The translations under genes were made by a program, and so were the position numbers. Below are positions 58,981 through 64,000 of a stretch of DNA of 64,000 bases, one piece after another (position 1 is the first letter of the stretch; each line of letters begins with the position of its first letter). Source of the DNA: PFJX01 sp964542455 (lineage in GTDB: Bacteria > Pseudomonadota > Gammaproteobacteria > Burkholderiales > Thiobacillaceae); assembly GCA_964542455.1 (NCBI GenBank), contig CAZIUC010000002.1, forward strand, positions 186,001 through 250,000, written 5' to 3'. The notes beneath the pieces were generated by a model. That model worked only from the letters and a program-made list of their open reading frames with translations, did no database searches and had not been told where the DNA came from.

Positions 58981-60431
58981 ACCCGACGACGCCACTCGCG
59001 GCCCGCGGGCTGAGCCCCCTCCCCTACCGCCCGGACAGCGCCGAGCTGTTCGAGGCCATCGCCGACGAACCCTGGGCGGTCTTCCTCGATAGCGGACGCC
59101 CCCGCTCCACCGCCGGGCGCCTGGACATTCTCGCGGCGCGCCCCTACGCCACCCTGGTGACCCGTGGCGGCATGACCGAGATCCGCCATTCCGGGAAATC
59201 GGCCCTGAGCGAAGTCACGCTGTCTCCCGCCGACCCCTTCGATCTGCTGCGGCAAACCCTGGCGGCGGACGGACGCCCCAGCCCCCTGCCCTTTGCCGGC
59301 GGCGCCATCGGCTACTTTTCCTATGATTTGGCGCGGCGTCTCGAACACTTGCCGGCACAGGCGCGCGACGCGGAAGCCATTCCCGAGATGGCGGTGGGCA
59401 TCTACGACTGGGCGGTGGTGGTGGATCACGAGGCCCGGCAGAGCTGGCTGGTCTGTGCCGGTCGCGATCCGCGTAGCGCAGCGGCCTGGGACAAACTGAT
59501 CGCCCTGTTTTCCGATCCGCCGCCGCTCGGTTCGGCGTTCCCGCCGCGCCGCCCATTCCAGGTGACCGGCCCGGTGGCCTCCAACTTCGATCAGGCCGCC
59601 TACCAGCGCGCCTTTGCCCGGATTCAAAGCTACATCACCGCCGGCGACTGTTATCAGGTCAACCTGGCGCAACGGTTTTCCGCGCCGGTGACGGGCGACC
59701 ACTGGTTGGGCTACCAGGCCCTGCGCCGGCTCAACCCGGCGCCCTATTCCGCCTATCTGAACCACCCCGCCGCGCGCATCATGTCCTCGTCGCCGGAACG
59801 CTTCCTGGAAGTGAAACAGGGCCGCGTGGAAACCAAGCCGATCAAGGGCACCCGGCCGCGCGCCGCCGCGCCCGAGGCGGATTCCGCGCTGGCCCGCGAG
59901 CTGTGCGAAAGCGGCAAGGACCGGGCGGAAAACCTGATGATCGTGGACCTGCTGCGCAACGATCTGGGCAAGGTCTGCGCGCCCGGCTCCGTTGCGGTGC
60001 CCAAACTGTTCAAGCTGGAAAGCTTCGCCACCGTGCATCACCTGGTCAGTACCGTGACCGGGCGTCTGGCCGAGGGGCTGGATGCGGTGGCCCTGCTGCG
60101 CGCGTCATTCCCCGGCGGTTCAATCACCGGCGCGCCGAAACTGCGCGCCATGCAGATCATCGAGGAACTGGAACCGAACCGACGCGGCGTCTATTGCGGC
60201 AGCGTCGGCTGGCTCGGCTTCAACGGCGACATGGACAGCAACATCGCCATCCGCACCCTGGTCAGTTCGAACAACGAAATGCGCTTCTGGGCGGGCGGCG
60301 GCCTGGTGGCCGACTCGAAGGCGAACGAGGAATATCAGGAGTGCATGGACAAGGCCGCCGCCATGCTCAGGCTGATGCGCGAGTGTGGTGGTGAACGGGA
60401 ACAGGAGGGCGCGCAATGCTCCGCGTCGTGA
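58977..60431 (+). CDS. pabB: Aminodeoxychorismate synthase component I (PabB)
   Basis: 484 residues. Chorismate-enzyme signatures: AFARIQSYITAGDCYQVNLAQRF, MSSSPERFLEV, KPIKGTRPR (the PabB-type active-site Lys), RAENLMIVDLLRNDLG, SFPGGSITGAPKLRAMQII and FWAGGGLVADSKANEEYQE. Turns chorismate and ammonia into aminodeoxychorismate, precursor of p-aminobenzoate. pABA is the substrate of MptG in this island as well as of folate synthesis, which explains its place. The glutamine amidotransferase PabA and the lyase PabC are not in the window. Confidence 0.94.
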   Translation: MNPTTPLAARGLSPLPYRPDSAELFEAIADEPWAVFLDSGRPRSTAGRLDILAARPYATLVTRGGMTEIRHSGKSALSEVTLSPADPFDLLRQTLAADGRPSPLPFAGGAIGYFSYDLARRLEHLPAQARDAEAIPEMAVGIYDWAVVVDHEARQSWLVCAGRDPRSAAAWDKLIALFSDPPPLGSAFPPRRPFQVTGPVASNFDQAAYQRAFARIQSYITAGDCYQVNLAQRFSAPVTGDHWLGYQALRRLNPAPYSAYLNHPAARIMSSSPERFLEVKQGRVETKPIKGTRPRAAAPEADSALARELCESGKDRAENLMIVDLLRNDLGKVCAPGSVAVPKLFKLESFATVHHLVSTVTGRLAEGLDAVALLRASFPGGSITGAPKLRAMQIIEELEPNRRGVYCGSVGWLGFNGDMDSNIAIRTLVSSNNEMRFWAGGGLVADSKANEEYQECMDKAAAMLRLMRECGGEREQEGAQCSAS

Positions 60432-61036
60432 AACTGGGCGGCAGCCTGCATGACTCGCCGCTACTGCATGATTGGCTGGATGCGCTGGCGCGCGCCGGTG
60501 GGCGCATCGTCCTGGTGCCCGGCGGCGGCCCCTTCGCCGACACCGTGCGCGCCGCGCAGGGCCGGCTGGATTTCTCCGACGCCACGGCACACCGCATGGC
60601 GCTGCTGGCGATGGAACAGTACGGGCTGTTGCTGTGCGACCTCAACCCCGGCCTGCGACCCGCCGCCTCCCCGCAGGCCATCACGGAAATCGTCGCGCGC
60701 GGCCTCACCCCGGTCTGGCTGCCCTCGGCCATGTGCCGCGGCGTGCGGGATGTGCCGGAGAACTGGTCGGTCACCTCCGACAGTCTGGCCGCCTGGCTGG
60801 CCCATCACCTGGGCGCCGAAGCGCTGGCATTGGTCAAGTACGGTAAGAACGACGCGACGGACATCCAGGCGCTGGTCGATAGCGGCCGGGTGGACAGTCA
60901 CTTTCCCGAATTCACCGCGCGCTTCGGCAAACCGGTCAGCATCCTGTCCCACGACGACCCCGCCGCCCTGAGTGCCTGGCTGACCCGCACCCTCTTTCCG
61001 GTGTTCGCGGTGGAACAACTGCCATGCGAGATGTGA
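60416..61036 (+). CDS. Amino-acid-kinase-family protein (MfnE-like)
   Basis: 206 residues. VVKLGGSLHDSPLLHDWLD, IVLVPGGGPFADTVRAAQG, LTPVWLPSAMCRGVRDVP, TSDSLAAWLAHHLGAEALAL (typical AAK blocks) and VKYGKNDATDI. The size and the KLGGS/GGGPFAD motifs fit the archaeal MfnE kinase, which phosphorylates a furan alcohol in methanofuran synthesis; the match is by pattern. Methylofuran is required by the FhcABCD complex, which makes this role plausible. It overlaps pabB by 16 bp and is the last C1 gene. Confidence 0.75.
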   Translation: MLRVVKLGGSLHDSPLLHDWLDALARAGGRIVLVPGGGPFADTVRAAQGRLDFSDATAHRMALLAMEQYGLLLCDLNPGLRPAASPQAITEIVARGLTPVWLPSAMCRGVRDVPENWSVTSDSLAAWLAHHLGAEALALVKYGKNDATDIQALVDSGRVDSHFPEFTARFGKPVSILSHDDPAALSAWLTRTLFPVFAVEQLPCEM

Positions 61037-61106
61037 GGCGCGGGAAACCGGTGGACTGGCCGGCGGCCCATACGCCGTAGGGTCACGCCCCCCCGCATTG
61101 AGCCGG

Positions 61107-61175
61107 AATGTAGCGCCGGCGTCTCGCCGGCTTCGTGGGCCTGATCAGCTGGACGAAGCCGGCTGTCGCGCGCCC
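61107..61175. repeat. GTAGCGC-GGCGTCTCGCC repeat, imperfect copy
   Basis: ATGTAGCGCCGGCGTCTCGC then CGGCTTCGTGGGCCTGATCA and GGACGAAGCCGGC. Left arm is intact; the right arm decays after GAAGCCGGC. The loop words CTTCGTGGGCCTGATCAG also appear in the repeat at 35385-35538, so these are one family. Confidence 0.72.
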
Positions 61176-61227
61176 CGTCCAATAACAAAGCGCCTACACA
61201 TATGCACAGTTTTATACACCATATGAA

Positions 61228-61268
61228 TTGATTAACAGCAATACTCTGTATATATTTATGTGCATATG
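61228..61268 (+). promoter_or_regulatory. hipA promoter, close to a leaderless start, with CATATG words
   Basis: TTGATT (61228-61233) and TATATT (61251-61256) are spaced 17 bp. The predicted transcript starts around 61263-61266, at the ATG at 61266. CATATG occurs at 61199-61204, 61220-61225 and 61263-61268: the first two are 21 bp apart and the last is 43 bp further, so all lie on one face of the helix. Candidate binding sites for HipB. Confidence 0.5.
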
Positions 61269-62555
61269 ACTGAAGAATGCACAATCCAACTCTACGCGTC
61301 AGACCGCTGGCACGACGTTGCCAATACCACGCTGTTCGGGCAGGCGGAATTGGGCTGGCGCACGCCGACTTATACGGGCTACGCCACGGAATGGGCACTG
61401 GAGCACGCGGGCGCTCGGGACGCCTGGGCACTGGGCAGCCAATTCCCGGTATCTCTGGTGCCACTGAAATTCGGCCATTGGCCAGTCTTCCTCATCGACA
61501 TGCTGCCTCAGGGCTATGGCCGTGGCGAACTGCTCCGGCAACTGGGGCTGCCGGAAACCATGGAGGCCACGGCGGATTGGCTCTTGCTGCTTGCGGGCGC
61601 GGGCAACCCCATCGGCAATCTGCGGGTGAAGGAAGCCGCGCAATGGGTGGCGGAACGCAGCGGCCCCGTCCGGGGCTTCAGCGACGAGGAAGTGGCCGCG
61701 CGCTCGGAAGACTTCATGCACTACCTCAGCCTGCATGGCCTGTTCGTGGCGGGTTCCAGCGGCGTGCAAGGCGAATGGCCAAAAGTGCTGCTGACGCGGG
61801 CCAGGGACGGTTTGCTCTATCTCGACCACACCCTCCCGGACGATGAAGGGGTGGAGCACTTCATCGTCAAATTCGGCCGGGGCGCCAATGAACGACTGGC
61901 CGCGATTCTTCGGCATGAAGCCCCCTACATGACCATTGCCAAACACTTGGGACTGCGTGTGCACGCGCCCCTGACCTTGCGTGAGCAGGCCTTGTTCATC
62001 CCGCGTTTTGATCGTGTGCAAGTCGCTGGCCGGCTTGTTCGGCTTGGCCAGGAGAGCCTGGCGGCGCTGACCGGACGCGCCGGATTTGGTGTTGCCCCCA
62101 GCCATGACGAGGCCTGTGTGAAGCTCGCTCGCACATGCGGCCACCCGGCGCGGGAGGTGCTTGAATACCTGCGCCGGGATGTTGCCAACCTCGCCTTGGG
62201 CAACAAAGACAATCACGCCGGAAACACCGCCATACAACGGGATTTCGATGGCGCCATCCAGTTGACCCCGGTGTTTGATTTCGCGCCCATGTACCTGCAT
62301 CCGGACGGCATCGCGAGGCGTATCCGCTGGCAAGGCAAGGAGCAAGAAACCCCTGACTGGAACGCCATTCTGGAGGAGGTATGCGAAGCCTGTGATCTAC
62401 CAAAGGAACCCCTCGTGGCGGGACTGCGGGCCATGGTTCAGCCACTACTGGACGTCGCGCGCGAAGCTGACGCGTTCGGACTGGAGCCGGAGGTCCAGGA
62501 ATACCTGCTTCCCGGCATCCATGCCCAGGCGCGCGCGCTGGAACTGCTGCACTGA
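61266..62555 (+). CDS. hipA: HipA-family serine/threonine kinase toxin
   Basis: 429 residues from the ATG at 61266 (a GTG at 61260 is an alternative). HipA blocks: WPVFLIDMLPQGYGRGELLRQ, GNPIGNLRV, VAGSSGVQGEWPKVLLTR (activation loop/P-loop region), HFIVKFGRGANERLA, FIPRFDRVQVAGRLVRLGQES, NLALGNKDNHAGNTAIQRD (catalytic loop) and LTPVFDFAPMYLHPDG (metal-binding). HipA phosphorylates tRNA synthetase-type targets and stops growth. In this pair hipA precedes hipB, the reverse of E. coli. Confidence 0.9.
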   Translation: MTEECTIQLYASDRWHDVANTTLFGQAELGWRTPTYTGYATEWALEHAGARDAWALGSQFPVSLVPLKFGHWPVFLIDMLPQGYGRGELLRQLGLPETMEATADWLLLLAGAGNPIGNLRVKEAAQWVAERSGPVRGFSDEEVAARSEDFMHYLSLHGLFVAGSSGVQGEWPKVLLTRARDGLLYLDHTLPDDEGVEHFIVKFGRGANERLAAILRHEAPYMTIAKHLGLRVHAPLTLREQALFIPRFDRVQVAGRLVRLGQESLAALTGRAGFGVAPSHDEACVKLARTCGHPAREVLEYLRRDVANLALGNKDNHAGNTAIQRDFDGAIQLTPVFDFAPMYLHPDGIARRIRWQGKEQETPDWNAILEEVCEACDLPKEPLVAGLRAMVQPLLDVAREADAFGLEPEVQEYLLPGIHAQARALELLH

Positions 62556-62564
62556 GGAGGCGAC

Positions 62565-62852
62565 ATGGACAAACGCTACAAACCGATTTCGCTTTCCCAG
62601 CAAATGCAACTGCGCCAGCAGGCCATAGCCGACCTGCTGGCGCACCAGGAATGGTCATTGCGGGAATCGGTATGCCATCTCAAGAAAAGCCTGCGGCTGA
62701 CCACGGCGGACCTGGCCAAGCTGGCCGGCGTGTCTTACCGCACCGTGCAGGACATCGAACTAGGCCGCAGCCCAGGCACCGTTCAGACAATGGACCGCAT
62801 CCTCGGCGTGCTTGGGCTGCGCTTGGGCGTGGTCATGGCGCAAGAGGAATGA
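62565..62852 (+). CDS. hipB: HipB-like XRE-family antitoxin
   Basis: 95 residues, 9 bp after hipA with GAGGAGG upstream. Helix-turn-helix of XRE type in the second half: LTTADLAKLAGVSYRTVQDI ELGRSPGTVQTM, then DRILGVLGLRLGVVMAQEE. N-terminal helical segment of about 45 residues is longer than in E. coli HipB and may contact HipA. It should bind upstream DNA and neutralise HipA. Convergent with the NERD gene, 170 bp away. Confidence 0.88.
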   Translation: MDKRYKPISLSQQMQLRQQAIADLLAHQEWSLRESVCHLKKSLRLTTADLAKLAGVSYRTVQDIELGRSPGTVQTMDRILGVLGLRLGVVMAQEE

Positions 62853-63022
62853 ATCGGTGGAAGCCAGCGTCAGCAATTGACGCGCTGGCTCAACGCCCTG
62901 GTTGATGGCGGGGAACGTAAGGGAATAACGACGTCACCACGGTTTGGAACTATCCATCCGTGCTTCCAACATCGGTGTCGGGTACTAGGCCAAATTTGAC
63001 TCTTGGCTATGACATCGACAAC

Positions 63023-64000
63023 TTAGCGAAGCTTACCTTGCGCGTACAAACGCTCGAACTCCCGCCTCGCTCGTATGTGTTTGTTGCCGCACTCGACCAT
63101 GTTGCGGTCAGTCAGGATTTCGCATTCTGGTGGTGGCGAATACCAGCGTCCCCACCGCTCCTCCTTATCTTTGGCCGAGTCACGCGAGACAGCGGACGCA
63201 TCACTTCGGACAGGCACCAATGATGCGTTCGAACGTGGTTCCGGACGTTCCGCAGTGGCGGAATCCATGCCTCTCTCAGGGATGTCCATGTTCGCTGTAA
63301 CTTGATGGCGAGTGACCATGTTGGTGACCAGGTCCCCCATTTCTTTGATAAAACTGTTTGCGGCGAAGAGCAACACCACAACCAGAACGACTCCTGCTGC
63401 GAGGTTCTTCTTAAGTCGATCGCCAGGGTGGCGTTGTTTCTTGGCCGGTAAACTGAATCCGTGTCGCGCCGCAGAGCGATCACGTACTGCGACCGGCAAA
63501 CGTGGGCGGTGAGTCGCGGCCCCTTTTCCCTTCTTCCCTTGAAGCCCCATGCCGCTGATAGTTGCGTTGATCGTTTCCTTGTTGGCATGTCGTTGACGCA
63601 ATGATTCCAAATGGATTCGGTCTGTTTCATCGCTACGCTCCAGCATCGATGACTTCAATTTCTCAGCCAGCGTGGAGGCCTCGATCTCGGAAAACAGAGC
63701 AATCTTCTTGCTGCGAATGTAGTCGGCGTAGCCGGTGTTCAGAACGTTGGCCGGCATGGGGGTCTTGAACTCCGAGTCACCACAGAACGCGATGACCGAA
63801 TGGAACAGGTACTCCTCCACGCTTAGCAACTCAGACAGAGACTTGATGTGCCGAACGTTCTGCCTGATAGGGTTCTGGAATTTGTCTGTTCGACCATTCG
63901 CACTTCGGGTCCACTTGGGCTCACGTTCCTTGCCGAATATCCAGCCGAAGTAGTTCTTCGTCTCAACAACAAAGATGCCGTACTTGGAGATTACGACATG
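63023..64000 (-). CDS. NERD-domain protein, C-terminal 325 residues (cut by window edge)
   Basis: The minus-strand frame is open from the window edge to the stop at 63023. The part at the edge reads HVVISKYGIFVVETKNYFGW then IFGKE, the core of the NERD (nuclease-related) domain, including the E-x-K motif of the PD-(D/E)XK-like fold. The middle is charged (LRQRHANKETINATISG), followed by a membrane segment around AAGVVLVVVLLFAANSFI. The C-terminus is soluble and ends RREFERLYAQGKLR. The N-terminus lies beyond the window. NERD proteins are thought to process DNA; a membrane-linked form next to a hipAB pair may be a defence or accessory gene (inference). Confidence 0.8.
   Translation of the reverse strand, partial: HVVISKYGIFVVETKNYFGWIFGKEREPKWTRSANGRTDKFQNPIRQNVRHIKSLSELLSVEEYLFHSVIAFCGDSEFKTPMPANVLNTGYADYIRSKKIALFSEIEASTLAEKLKSSMLERSDETDRIHLESLRQRHANKETINATISGMGLQGKKGKGAATHRPRLPVAVRDRSAARHGFSLPAKKQRHPGDRLKKNLAAGVVLVVVLLFAANSFIKEMGDLVTNMVTRHQVTANMDIPERGMDSATAERPEPRSNASLVPVRSDASAVSRDSAKDKEERWGRWYSPPPECEILTDRNMVECGNKHIRARREFERLYAQGKLR

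Overview
The window is GC-rich, tightly packed bacterial chromosome. It suggests an aerobic, methylotrophy-capable, hydrocarbon-attacking betaproteobacterium, perhaps of Rhodocyclales or Nitrosomonadales type. Genus cannot be fixed from this sequence. The grounds are a bacterial tetrahydromethanopterin (H4MPT) C1 island, hopanoid squalene genes (hpnCDE), a XylM/AlkB-type di-iron hydroxylase with its own reductase and a truncated globin, and FixLJ-type two-component systems. No rRNA, tRNA, CRISPR array or intact transposase was seen.

Layout. 1-240 is the 5' end of wecB (minus), followed by about 870 bp of AT-rich non-coding DNA. 1.1-5.1 kb holds housekeeping genes (nadC, a NudC-like Nudix hydrolase, the tRNA hydroxylation gene trhP/yegQ, a short malic enzyme). 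5.4-13.7 kb holds a DUF302 exported protein, hpnC-hpnD-hpnE, a degenerate SDR, a DegQ-type protease, a small ferredoxin-like protein and a PLP decarboxylase. 13.7-16.4 kb is a patchy region with a 168-bp MITE-like element, hypothetical genes and a second DUF302 paralogue.

16.5-20.1 kb is a minus-strand operon: OsmC-like protein, dihydrolipoamide dehydrogenase, lipoyl H-protein-like carrier and sulfide:quinone-oxidoreductase-like flavoprotein, with no glycine decarboxylase partners. 20.2-28.6 kb is the hydroxylase locus: XylM/AlkB-like hydroxylase, truncated globin and XylA-like reductase, flanked on both sides by a FixJ-type regulator and a PAS-containing kinase. An acyl-CoA dehydrogenase, a Nif11-like pair, a toxin-antitoxin-like pair running into a decayed caspase-like gene, a TetR gene with palindromic operators, a DsrE-like exported protein and an OmpW porin follow (28.6-34.5 kb).

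34.7-41.7 kb is a TonB module: ChrR-type cupin, tonB, exbD, exbB, a thioredoxin-like protein, a BNR-repeat protein, a TonB-dependent receptor and a PCuAC copper chaperone. Copper uptake is the likely purpose. 41.7-61.0 kb is the C1 island. The minus-strand arm is fhcB-fhcA-fhcD-fhcC-phosphatase-folP; the plus-strand arm is mptG-mtdB-ATP-grasp-mch-ATP-grasp-citG-like-fae-PTPS fusion, then ATP-grasp, an oxoprolinase-like protein, pabB and an amino-acid kinase. A HisA-like gene runs antiparallel inside it. The two arms diverge from a 268-bp gap holding a perfect 9-bp inverted repeat. Together they encode formaldehyde capture by H4MPT, oxidation to formate and synthesis of the pterin (and probably methylofuran) cofactors. 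The window ends with a hipA-hipB pair and a truncated NERD-domain gene.

Several families of dispersed palindromic repeats (C-tract/G-tract boxes, GTAGGTTGGGC and GTAGGTCAGG hairpins, and GTAGCGC-GGCGTCTCGCC hairpins) sit between genes. One lies in frame inside a coding sequence.
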